This document shows, piece after piece, positions 30,552 to 39,067 of a DNA stretch of 64,000 bases. Position 1 is the stretch's first letter. Each line of letters opens with the position of its first letter. The stretch comes from an uncultured Bacteroidales bacterium (lineage in GTDB: Bacteria; Bacteroidota; Bacteroidia; Bacteroidales; UBA932), in assembly GCA_947168065.1 (NCBI GenBank), contig CAMVKH010000001.1, positions 372,001-436,000 on the forward strand, written 5' to 3'. The translations under genes and the position numbers were made by a program. The notes beneath the pieces are model-generated. The model was not told the DNA's origin, did not search any database, and saw only the letters and a list, made by a program, of their open reading frames with translations.

Positions 30552-31467
30552 GCGCACTTTATATTTTGGAAACCCAGCATATCTCAGTGTCAGTAATTCA
30601 CAGCTTGTCATAACCAAGCCTTCTGATGGTGACTTGCCACCCGACGACCTGTCCCAACTCGTTAAAACCATCCCTATTGAAGATATCGGGGTGGTCGTTT
30701 TGGATCATCGACAATTAACGATCACTTCTTCTGTCTTCTCATGCCTACTCGATAACAATGTTGCCGTCATCACGTGTGATGAGAAATCAATGCCCTCAGG
30801 CTTACTACTCCCCCTGCATGCAAACACGTTGCAAAGCGAGCGTTTTCAGTATCAACTCAAGGCCTCTCTCCCTCTGCAAAAGCAACTATGGCAGCAAACA
30901 GTTGAAGCGAAGATACAAAACCAAGCGGCTGTCTTGAAGTATATCACGGGAGAAGAAACTCGGAATATGCTTGCCTGGGCTAACAGTGTAAAAAGTGGAG
31001 ATACCGACAATATGGAAGCCAGAGCCGCCGCCTATTACTGGAAGAATATCTTTCCGAATCTTGACTTCTTCACGAGAGATCGTTATGGCCCTAAACCCAA
31101 TAATCTCCTTAACTATGGATATGCCATTCTTCGTGCTGTCATTGCCCGCGCTTTGGTCGGCTCAGGGTTACTGCCAACGCTAGGCATTCATCATCATAAT
31201 CGTTACAACGCTTATTGTCTGGCTGACGATGTGATGGAACCTTATCGCCCTTTTGTGGACAAATTAGTTGTTGATATTGTCTCCGACAACAACCCTTGCC
31301 CTTCCCTTACCCGCGAAATAAAAACCCGCCTACTAAGTATCCCTGTTTTGGATGTGGTTATTGACGGGCATCGCAGTCCTTTGATCATAGCTGCCTCTAC
31401 AACATCAGCTTCTCTCTATAAATGCTTCGCTGGCATTTCCAGAAAAGTAATTTACCCTGAATTATGA
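30544..31467 (+). CDS. cas1: CRISPR-associated endonuclease Cas1 (type II)
   Basis: MIKRTLYFGNPAYLSVSNSQLVI...LNYGYAILRAVIARALVGSGLLPTLGIHHHNRYNAYCLADDVMEPYRPFVD. Overlaps the cas9 end by 8 bp. Confidence 0.97.
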   Translation: MIKRTLYFGNPAYLSVSNSQLVITKPSDGDLPPDDLSQLVKTIPIEDIGVVVLDHRQLTITSSVFSCLLDNNVAVITCDEKSMPSGLLLPLHANTLQSERFQYQLKASLPLQKQLWQQTVEAKIQNQAAVLKYITGEETRNMLAWANSVKSGDTDNMEARAAAYYWKNIFPNLDFFTRDRYGPKPNNLLNYGYAILRAVIARALVGSGLLPTLGIHHHNRYNAYCLADDVMEPYRPFVDKLVVDIVSDNNPCPSLTREIKTRLLSIPVLDVVIDGHRSPLIIAASTTSASLYKCFAGISRKVIYPEL

Positions 31468-31799
31468 GCACCCGGTTCAGTGAATACCGAGTTATGTGGG
31501 TACTTGTATTTTTTGATCTTCCAACAGAAACAAAAAGGGAGCGGAAGGCTGCCGCTAAATTTAGAAAAGACTTGATCAGCGATGGCTTTACAATGTTCCA
31601 ATTCTCTATCTACCTCCGGAATTGTCCTTCTATGGAAAATGCGAAAATGCACACAAAAAGGATTCGGGGGTTTCTTCCGGAATATGGTAAGGTCGGTATA
31701 ATCTGCATCACCGAGAAGCAGTTTGACAACATGGAACTATTCGTCGGCAGGAAGAACTCAGAATTGCCACGAATTGAACAACAACTCGAGTTGTTCTGA
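31464..31799 (+). CDS. cas2: CRISPR-associated endonuclease Cas2
   Basis: YRVMWVLVFFDLPTETKRERKAAAKFRKDLISDGFTMFQFSIYLR. Confidence 0.96.
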   Translation: MSTRFSEYRVMWVLVFFDLPTETKRERKAAAKFRKDLISDGFTMFQFSIYLRNCPSMENAKMHTKRIRGFLPEYGKVGIICITEKQFDNMELFVGRKNSELPRIEQQLELF

Positions 31800-31830
31800 A
31801 GTGTTTTTTCTTTTCTAAACAACATCACAA

Positions 31831-31865
31831 AGCACAGTTTATCAACCATTTAGATAAACTGTGCT
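31831..31865. promoter_or_regulatory. Leader-side 13-bp perfect hairpin running into the first CRISPR repeat
   Basis: AGCACAGTTTATC-aaccattta-GATAAACTGTGCT; the last 3 nt (GCT) are the first 3 nt of repeat 1. Confidence 0.7.
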
Positions 31866-33062
31866 GTTGTGACGATGTCAAAGATACTAAAAATGAAAGC
31901 CATTCACAACTTGACCGTCTTCGGGACGAACATCTTCAGGCTGTTGTGACGATGTCAAAGATACTAAAAATGAAAGCCATTCACAACTTGATCCGCTGCG
32001 GATTAGCTGGGGCGGGCGCTGTTGTGACGATGTCAAAGATACTAAAAATGAAAGCCATTCACAACTGGTAGCCGCGTCAGAAGATAAACAATGACGCTGT
32101 TGTGACGATGTCAAAGATACTAAAAATGAAAGCCATTCACAACTCGATGCGGCGAACGCCACGCAATCGTCCGGCTGTTGTGACGATGTCAAAGATACTA
32201 AAAATGAAAGCCATTCACAACCGCCAGCACTGACGGCGTGGTCCGAATAGAGCTGTTGTGACGATGTCAAAGATACTAAAAATGAAAGCCATTCACAACT
32301 GATGCAGATCGCTTCCGTAACGACGATCTGCTGTTGTGACGATGTCAAAGATACTAAAAATGAAAGCCATTCACAACATGAAGGTGCGGTTATATACTGC
32401 ACGTATTGCTGTTGTGACGATGTCAAAGATACTAAAAATGAAAGCCATTCACAACCGCCGCGCCGAATGTAATAACGACGGCTGCGCTGTTGTGACGATG
32501 TCAAAGATACTAAAAATGAAAGCCATTCACAACGCAAGTTGCAGTCGCAGCGTCTAGCAGATGGCTGTTGTGACGATGTCAAAGATACTAAAAATGAAAG
32601 CCATTCACAACTTAAATTGTTTTTCCTTGAGTAATCCAATTGCTGTTGTGACGATGTCAAAGATACTAAAAATGAAAGCCATTCACAACATACATTATCT
32701 GCGTATTGCGGATCCCGTCGCTGTTGTGACGATGTCAAAGATACTAAAAATGAAAGCCATTCACAACTCAGGGACGGGGTTGTTGATGCGCTGCTCAGCT
32801 GTTGTGACGATGTCAAAGATACTAAAAATGAAAGCCATTCACAACGCCCGATTCCGTAATCGTCGCGGTAATCGGCTGTTGTGACGATGTCAAAGATACT
32901 AAAAATGAAAGCCATTCACAACCGGCGTGTGGTTCGACGGAAAGAACCACCGCTGTTGTGACGATGTCAAAGATACTAAAAATGAAAGCCATTCACAACT
33001 GGCGGTACTCGTTGTTGTCCGGCTCGCGCGCTGTTGTGTCGATGTCAAAAACACTAAAAATC
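31863..33062. CRISPR. CRISPR array: 15 perfect 48-nt repeats plus one degenerate terminal repeat, 15 spacers of 29-30 nt
   Basis: Repeat gctgttgtgacgatgtcaaagatactaaaaatgaaagccattcacaac starts at 31863, 31940, 32018, 32096, 32174, 32252, 32330, 32408, 32486, 32564, 32642, 32720, 32798, 32875, 32952; degenerate copy at 33030. crRNA sense inferred as minus. Confidence 0.98.
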
Positions 33063-33369
33063 AAGCAAAAGCCAAATTGTTAATGGAATTGATCCTTGCA
33101 GCGAAAGATTCATCAAATCTCGCTGTATGTAATTCATATTTCAGTTGGAGACGCATCAAGGATTCTGCGGGAATGCCCAGTGCGGCTTCAAACAGCAGTG
33201 CAGTCTTTGTAGTCACGGGGCGTTTCCCATTCAATATCTCGTTAAGCACAGAGTAAGTCATACCCAACGCATCAGCAAGCCTACGTTGGGAGATACCACG
33301 AAACTCGATCTCATCTTTGATCACATCTCCCGGATGAGTCGGAATAAAACCATAACCCAGTTCTGCCAT
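33061..33369 (-). CDS. HigA-family antitoxin (XRE helix-turn-helix)
   Basis: IPTHPGDVIKDEIEFRGISQRRLADALGMTYSVLNEILNGKRPVTTKTALLFEAALGIPAESLMRLQLKYEL. Confidence 0.92.
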   Translation of the reverse strand: MAELGYGFIPTHPGDVIKDEIEFRGISQRRLADALGMTYSVLNEILNGKRPVTTKTALLFEAALGIPAESLMRLQLKYELHTARFDESFAARINSINNLAFA

Positions 33370-33374
33370 AATTC

Positions 33375-33692
33375 TTATCTATAATGCTTGGATAATTCAA
33401 GAAGTCTGCAAATAGTGACAACAACATCTCCTCCTTCCTTTCTGCTAGAGAATTCCAAACGATACTGATCGTTGATTGCAACTGATTCGGTGCCGGCTTT
33501 GTCTCCCGAGAGCGCCTCATACCGCAAAGAATTATACCTAAAGAGGTCCTCGATGCGTGAGACTGATTCCATAATATCCACTATCTTGACATATTTCCTG
33601 ACAATCTGCGGTTGGAATCGATGCTTTTTGTCACTTGCATGCCCTGTATAATACAGTTCTGAAAGATATGCCTTGTCAAACTCAATAATCAT
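33375..33692 (-). CDS. HigB/RelE-like toxin
   Basis: IEFDKAYLSELYYTG...NSLRYEALSGDKAGTESVAINDQYRLEFSSRKEGGDVVVTICRLLELSKHY; directly upstream of the antitoxin. Confidence 0.85.
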   Translation of the reverse strand: MIIEFDKAYLSELYYTGHASDKKHRFQPQIVRKYVKIVDIMESVSRIEDLFRYNSLRYEALSGDKAGTESVAINDQYRLEFSSRKEGGDVVVTICRLLELSKHYR

Positions 33693-33737
33693 ACTCCTTT
33701 ATCTTTCTTCTGCAAATATAATGATAATAATGAGAGG

Positions 33738-33761
33738 ATTCGCAAAAAAAGCGAATTTTTT
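33738..33761. terminator. Hairpin with T-tract between the TA module and the SusG-like gene
   Basis: ATTCGC-aaaaaaa-GCGAATTTTTT. Confidence 0.5.
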
Positions 33762-33842
33762 GACAAGAAACTAAAAGTACGACCCCCAGATGTGGACAAG
33801 GGGAAAGTGTGAGATGAAATTGAACGGTCTGCTAGCTACATA

Positions 33843-35789
33843 TCATTGTAGGAACACTGCGGAAGCATAGGGGCCGAGGGAGAGGAGGCCGCTGGAGCCG
33901 TCGGCCACGCCGTTGGAGACGATCATCTTGTCGGTCGTACAGCCGGTTACGGCGAAGGCCGCGGAGCCGCCGCCGAAGTTGTGGGCCACGAGGACGGTCT
34001 GGCCTTCGTAGCTCATCTTCCAGAGCGCTACGGCGGAGTTGGGGCTGGAAACCGGCTCCATTTCACCCTTGGCCAGGGCCTTCCAGGCGTTGCGGGCCTG
34101 GGCGAAATTGCGATAGACACGGAGGATGGAAGCCGCATCCTGCTCCTGGGCCTCCACGGAAATCGATTCCGAGAGCATGGCGTTATCCACCTTCCCGCCC
34201 AGCGATTGAGAAGCCACGCCGCCGCTGCGGCTCCACTTGATGGGAGTCCGGACATATTCATCGCCTTTACCCTTGTTGCCCCAATAACCCAGTTCCTCGC
34301 CCTGGTAGATGTAGGGCTTGCCCGGGGAGGTCAGCAGGACGGCCGCGGCCAGTTTCTCCTTGGCCACGTCGCGGCCCAGGTCGTGGGCGACGCGGTCTTC
34401 ATCATGGTTGGTCAGCTTGATGGCGTCGATGAAGTCAGTGCGGTATTTCCGGAACTGATTCCGGAAATGGGTGACCGTCTGGGCAAAGTCGTTGCCACGG
34501 CCCTGGTTGATCCGGTCCTTGAGCGTCCAATAATAGTAGAAGTTGAAATTGGAAGGCAGGCCTTCGTAGTACGGTGCCATCTTGTCGACATTGTCACACC
34601 AGGCCTCGCCTACCATATAGAAGTCGCCCTTGCCGCCATTGATCTTCCAGGTGGTGTTGCAGCGGTCGTACCACTGTTTGAGGAACGTAACGTTGTCGGC
34701 GGTATTGTTCTGGTAGATCCAGATCACGGCGTCCAGGCGCAGGCCTGCTACGCCCATCTCGATCCAATGGTCAGCCGCCGCGGCCAGCGACTTGAAAGCC
34801 GGTGACGTGGCAGCGGTAGCGGCCGGACCGTAGTTGAGGTCCGGCATCGACTTGTCGAAGCTGGCGAAATAATAGGAGGCGTCACCGCCGAAAGTGATAT
34901 TGGCGGCCGTCGTATTGTTCATCTGGAACGGAACACCGAAGGTCACGCCCTTGCCGGTACCGCCCCATTTGGTTCCGTCAGCCCAGTTCGTGCTGGTGCA
35001 CACCAGGAAGCCCCAGTCGGTATCGATATCGAGGGTGATCTCGTAGATATTGGTGCCTGTGGTGTAGAGGCCGACGTGCTGGGTGACGCTGCCATACCAG
35101 AGCCAGCATTTCGGGTTCTGCGTGTTCGGGTTCTGCACGGGTTCGCCCGTCTGGGTCACCGTAACGGTCTTGGCGTTCATATCCACCTTGAAATGGACGC
35201 GGCCCTTGTATCCCGCATCCGCGCCGGTCATGGGATACCAGGTGCCCATACCGCCGTTGTCGTAGCCGCTGGGCGTGTCGGAAATCAGGTAGTAATCCCT
35301 GTAGGGGCTGTCCGGATCGGCGGCCGCCTGTTTGAACCAGATGTTGTCGCTGCCGGAATGATTCAGCACGAAGTCGAGATAGATGCCGATATTCCGGGCC
35401 TTCGCTTTCGAAATCAAGTCTTTCAAATCGTTTTCCGTGCCCAGGCGCGAACTGACGGAAGTGTAATCGTTCACATTGTAGCCGTGGTACGACATGGCCT
35501 CGTGGATCGGCGAGAGCCAGAGGGCGGTGGCCCCGATGCTGTCGAGATAATCGAGGTGCTGCGTGATGCCGCGGATGTCGCCCCAGCCGTCACCGTCGCT
35601 GTCGGCGAAACTATAGACGTTGATCTGGTAGGTAATACCCGAAAGCTTCTCCGTGGAAGCCTGGCCCCGCCAGGACTCATCCGGCCCGCCGGGAATGTCC
35701 GGCCCGTCCGGACCCGGCTTGATCTCGGGGCATGCGGTCAGCAGCAGGGTCGCCAAGACCAGTGCCGCAATAGGGAAAAACCTTTTCAT
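33843..35789 (-). CDS. susG: SusG-like outer-membrane GH13 alpha-amylase with an internal CBM58-like insertion
   Basis: MKRFFPIAALVLATLLLTACPEIKPGPDGPD lipobox; catalytic GH13 motifs; inserted VTQHVGLYTTGTNIYEITLDIDTDWGFLVCTSTNWADGTKWGG segment as in SusG. Confidence 0.8.
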   Translation of the reverse strand: MKRFFPIAALVLATLLLTACPEIKPGPDGPDIPGGPDESWRGQASTEKLSGITYQINVYSFADSDGDGWGDIRGITQHLDYLDSIGATALWLSPIHEAMSYHGYNVNDYTSVSSRLGTENDLKDLISKAKARNIGIYLDFVLNHSGSDNIWFKQAAADPDSPYRDYYLISDTPSGYDNGGMGTWYPMTGADAGYKGRVHFKVDMNAKTVTVTQTGEPVQNPNTQNPKCWLWYGSVTQHVGLYTTGTNIYEITLDIDTDWGFLVCTSTNWADGTKWGGTGKGVTFGVPFQMNNTTAANITFGGDASYYFASFDKSMPDLNYGPAATAATSPAFKSLAAAADHWIEMGVAGLRLDAVIWIYQNNTADNVTFLKQWYDRCNTTWKINGGKGDFYMVGEAWCDNVDKMAPYYEGLPSNFNFYYYWTLKDRINQGRGNDFAQTVTHFRNQFRKYRTDFIDAIKLTNHDEDRVAHDLGRDVAKEKLAAAVLLTSPGKPYIYQGEELGYWGNKGKGDEYVRTPIKWSRSGGVASQSLGGKVDNAMLSESISVEAQEQDAASILRVYRNFAQARNAWKALAKGEMEPVSSPNSAVALWKMSYEGQTVLVAHNFGGGSAAFAVTGCTTDKMIVSNGVADGSSGLLSLGPYASAVFLQ

Positions 35790-35844
35790 ACTCGTACAAT
35801 CGTAACTTTCAAAGATAATGAAAAAAACTATCATTATCAAATAA

Positions 35845-35875
35845 GATGCCCGGGTCTGCTGAGCAGGCCCGGGCA
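35845..35875. terminator. Strong GC-rich inverted repeat between the SusE/F-like and SusG-like genes
   Basis: ATGCCCGGGTCTG-ctgag-CAGGCCCGGGCAT, about 13-bp stem with one G-T pair. Confidence 0.55.
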
Positions 35876-35896
35876 TCGATTGCACATAGGGAATTC

Positions 35897-38800
35897 CTAC
35901 TTGACGACCGTGATCTTTTCGGTTTCGAAGTTGTAGATCACCGTGAAGTTCGTCAGATCGCCGACGTTGATGTTGTCGCCACCGGCCACGGCGTCGAATT
36001 CCTTGCCGGCCTCGACGAACACGCCGCCGCGGTTGACATCCCAGCCACAACCCTGACGGAGCTTCCAGCCGCCGGTAAGCGTCTGGTTGTAAGCCACCCA
36101 GTTGTTGTTGCCGTCGTACATCATGAAGACGTCGCCGGCCCAGCCGTTGAATTCACCGATCAGGCCCCAGAACTGGGCCGTCAGCGCCATCCGTTCTTCC
36201 TTCGGATAGTACGTCACCAGATAGGTTCCATCCGCAGGTACCTTGATGTTGTTGCCGCCGTCCTTGGCCTCGAAAGGCTCTTCGATGGCAACGAGGTCGC
36301 CGCCGCGGTTGACATCCCAGCCGCCGGCCCAACGGATCTTGATCTCATCGTCCTTGGTGAGGGTCACCGGCACGCTGTACCAGGCGCCGTCAGCACCGAG
36401 GTTCATCGGGATATCATTGTTCCAGCTGAAGCCCGGGATGGATGCGATCGAACCGACCACACCCCAGCCGAGGGTACCGATGGTTTCGTTGTTGGCGTTG
36501 TAAACCACCTTGAACGTACCGGTCATGGCCACATTCGGACCGTCCTGGAAGGCACCGACGAAGACACCCACGGAAGGATTCTCCGGCATGGTGCCGCCAC
36601 GGTTCACAGCCCAGTCATGGTCGAAACGGATCTTCCAGTCGCCGGAGGTGACTTCGATGACGTCGCTCATCCAGATACCGGGAGCGACCTCCGCCATCTC
36701 ATAATCAGCAGTCCAGTCACCGTTCACGCCGATGACGCTCCAGACCTTCTTGGCGTTCACCACGACGATCTTTTCGGTTTCGGGGTAGTAGTGTACGACA
36801 TACGTTCCCTCGGGCACGTTGATGTTCGCACCGCCGGGTTCTGCGTCAAACTCTTCACCCAGCACAGCCATCACACCGCCGCGGTTTTCAGCCCAATCGT
36901 GGTTCTTGCGGATCTTAAACTCGCCGCTGATCGCCGTTTCGGGGCTGACCCAGGCACCTTCGTCCAGGACCATGTCGATATCTTTCTCCCAGTCGCCGTT
37001 GACGCCGATCAGGCTCCAGACGGTACCGTCGGAGACCATCAGCATCGGCTCGGCGCCGCTCAGGTCGAGGGTCAGGAGCCAGTAGCCGGCAGGAAGCTTG
37101 ATGTTGTTGCCGCCCGCAAAGGCCGGGAAGGCTTCACCGATGTTGACCAGGTCGCCACCGTAGTTCTCGTCCCAGCCGCCGTCTTTGCGCCACTTGAACT
37201 CGGTATCTTCCGGAGCGTTGACACGGACCGTCCAGACACCGTTGTTTTCCGTGGCGAGGACATCGTCGTTCCAGTTGCCGTTGAGACCGATGACGTTCCA
37301 GCCGCTGATCGACTTGTCGATGGTGATCGTCTGCGCTTCAGGGTCGTAGGTCACGACGTAGTCGCCTTCAGCAGGGAGCATGATGTTCGGGCCATCCTCA
37401 CTGACAGCTTCGAACGGCTTGCCGAATTCCTCGAAGTTGCCGCCGATGCTCAAGGCCCAGTCGTGGTTGTGGCGGAGCTTGAAGCCGTTGGCGTTGAGAT
37501 GCGTGACAGGGCTCACCCACTTGCCGTCGGTCAAGACCATATCCACATCGCCGGCCCAGCTGTTGAAGTCGCCGATCAGGCTCCAGACATTGCCGTCGCT
37601 GATGGTGATCGTATTGTTGGCCGTATCGAGCACGACTTTCCAGAAACCTGCGGCAACCTGGATGTTCGGGCCGCCGGCCACCGCCTCGAACGGCTCATCC
37701 AAGGCCACGAACGTTCCGCCGAAGTCGGAATCCCAGGCACCGTCGAGACGCCACTTGAATTCCGAAGCTTCCGGCACGGTGATATAGGCCGTCCAGAGGC
37801 TGCCGTCGTTGGTGGCGAGGATGTCGTTCTCCCAGTCACCGTTCAGACCGATGATGTTCCAACCCTTGACAGGCTCCGGCTCCGGACCGGGTTCATCGCC
37901 GCCGATGATGCCGGATACCTTGGCACCCGTGGTTTCGGACACCTTGGCAAGGCCGGCGCCCGGATTCACGAAGAGGTCGAAGATACCGTCGGCACCGACC
38001 ACGATGTTCGCACCGTCCTGCGTGACTTCGAATTCAGCGTCAAGGCTGCTGAAGGTACCGCCCATGTTCACGGTCCAGGCTTTGTCCTGACGGAACTTGA
38101 ACTCGTCGCCTGCGGCAAGGGTGACGCCGAGTGCCACGTGCCAGTTGCCGTCGGAAACCATGGCCAGGTCGCCGTCCCAGCTGATGCCGTACTGCGACAG
38201 GGAGCCGATGACCGACCAGTTGCTTGCTTCCTTGAAATCGGGGAACGGATCGTAAGCTTCGCTGATCCATGCGGTTCCGGCCTCAGGATTGACGAACAGG
38301 TCGTAGTAGCCGTCGGCACCGACGACGATGTTCGCACCGTCCTGCGTTACCTCGAACGGCGTGTCGAGACTGCCGAAGGTACCGCCCATGTTCACGGTCC
38401 AGGCCTGGTCCTGACGGAACTTGAATTCATCGCCGGCACACAGCTGTACGTGGGCGGCGACATGATTTCCGGCACCGTCGGTCCACATTTCGAGATCCTT
38501 GTCCCAGCTTATCTCGTAAGCCGACAGGGAGCCGATGACCGACCAGTTGCTGGTCTGCGTGTACTCGATGTACGGGCTGCCCTTCGGAAGGGTCACCACG
38601 AAATTGGAAATGGAAACCTTTTCCTTTGAATCAACATGGCCGTTGCGGCCGTTGTCCTGCGCCGGATTCTGCATCGTGGCGCGGACCAGGGCCTCGAAAC
38701 TGAGGGTCTGATCCTCCTGGAAACCCATCGAAAGGAACAGGTTGCTCAGCGTAGAGACGCTCGCCGTCATGACATTGTCCTTGTTGGTCGTGGAAACGAC

Positions 38801-39052
38801 CTTGTTCACGCTCTTTCCGTCGATCGAAGTGATGACGAGCATATGGTTGGGAGCGATCTTCTCGTTGAAGCCCATGTTGAACTTGCCCGGAGTATAAGCC
38901 ACGGTCAGGGCCTTGGCACCCATCTCGTAGGAACTCACGACCGGCGCTGTCGCCTTGGAAGGATCGAACTGGGCAAATTCGTCATCGGGATAGCAAGCCG
39001 TCGCCAGGAGGGCGATCACACCTGCGAAAAGAATGGATAATACTTTCTTCAT
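35897..39052 (-). CDS. SusE/SusF-like starch-binding lipoprotein with nine tandem CBM-like modules, 1051 aa
   Basis: MKKVLSILFAGVIALLATACYPDDEFAQF lipoprotein N-terminus, SusE-like domain, then nine WsvIG..ngdW-type modules. Confidence 0.85.
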   Translation of the reverse strand: MKKVLSILFAGVIALLATACYPDDEFAQFDPSKATAPVVSSYEMGAKALTVAYTPGKFNMGFNEKIAPNHMLVITSIDGKSVNKVVSTTNKDNVMTASVSTLSNLFLSMGFQEDQTLSFEALVRATMQNPAQDNGRNGHVDSKEKVSISNFVVTLPKGSPYIEYTQTSNWSVIGSLSAYEISWDKDLEMWTDGAGNHVAAHVQLCAGDEFKFRQDQAWTVNMGGTFGSLDTPFEVTQDGANIVVGADGYYDLFVNPEAGTAWISEAYDPFPDFKEASNWSVIGSLSQYGISWDGDLAMVSDGNWHVALGVTLAAGDEFKFRQDKAWTVNMGGTFSSLDAEFEVTQDGANIVVGADGIFDLFVNPGAGLAKVSETTGAKVSGIIGGDEPGPEPEPVKGWNIIGLNGDWENDILATNDGSLWTAYITVPEASEFKWRLDGAWDSDFGGTFVALDEPFEAVAGGPNIQVAAGFWKVVLDTANNTITISDGNVWSLIGDFNSWAGDVDMVLTDGKWVSPVTHLNANGFKLRHNHDWALSIGGNFEEFGKPFEAVSEDGPNIMLPAEGDYVVTYDPEAQTITIDKSISGWNVIGLNGNWNDDVLATENNGVWTVRVNAPEDTEFKWRKDGGWDENYGGDLVNIGEAFPAFAGGNNIKLPAGYWLLTLDLSGAEPMLMVSDGTVWSLIGVNGDWEKDIDMVLDEGAWVSPETAISGEFKIRKNHDWAENRGGVMAVLGEEFDAEPGGANINVPEGTYVVHYYPETEKIVVVNAKKVWSVIGVNGDWTADYEMAEVAPGIWMSDVIEVTSGDWKIRFDHDWAVNRGGTMPENPSVGVFVGAFQDGPNVAMTGTFKVVYNANNETIGTLGWGVVGSIASIPGFSWNNDIPMNLGADGAWYSVPVTLTKDDEIKIRWAGGWDVNRGGDLVAIEEPFEAKDGGNNIKVPADGTYLVTYYPKEERMALTAQFWGLIGEFNGWAGDVFMMYDGNNNWVAYNQTLTGGWKLRQGCGWDVNRGGVFVEAGKEFDAVAGGDNINVGDLTNFTVIYNFETEKITVVK

Positions 39053-39067
39053 AGCGTTGTCCTCCTA

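Noticed and set aside
31887-32915. 342-aa minus-strand ORF made of CEWLSFLVSLTSSQQ repeats (and plus-strand ORFs at 32336 and 32561)
   Set aside because: Artefact of the CRISPR array: the repeat+spacer period is mostly 78 nt (26 codons), keeping frames aligned. Eleven consecutive stop-free spacers is mildly unlikely but was noticed post hoc; no RBS or homology supports translation.
31911-33029. Self-targeting spacers against genes in this window
   Set aside because: No spacer match was noticed by eye, but this is not exhaustive; a BLASTN of all 15 spacers against the genome and phages would be needed.
35845-35875. Further member of the in-frame palindromic element family
   Set aside because: Intergenic, longer perfect stem (ATGCCCGGGTCTG) directly after the SusE/F-like stop; fits a transcription terminator better, although core similarity (GCCCGG) is noted.
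35846-38629. 927-aa plus-strand repetitive ORF
   Set aside because: Antisense of the SusE/F-like repeats; its periodicity is inherited from the real gene.
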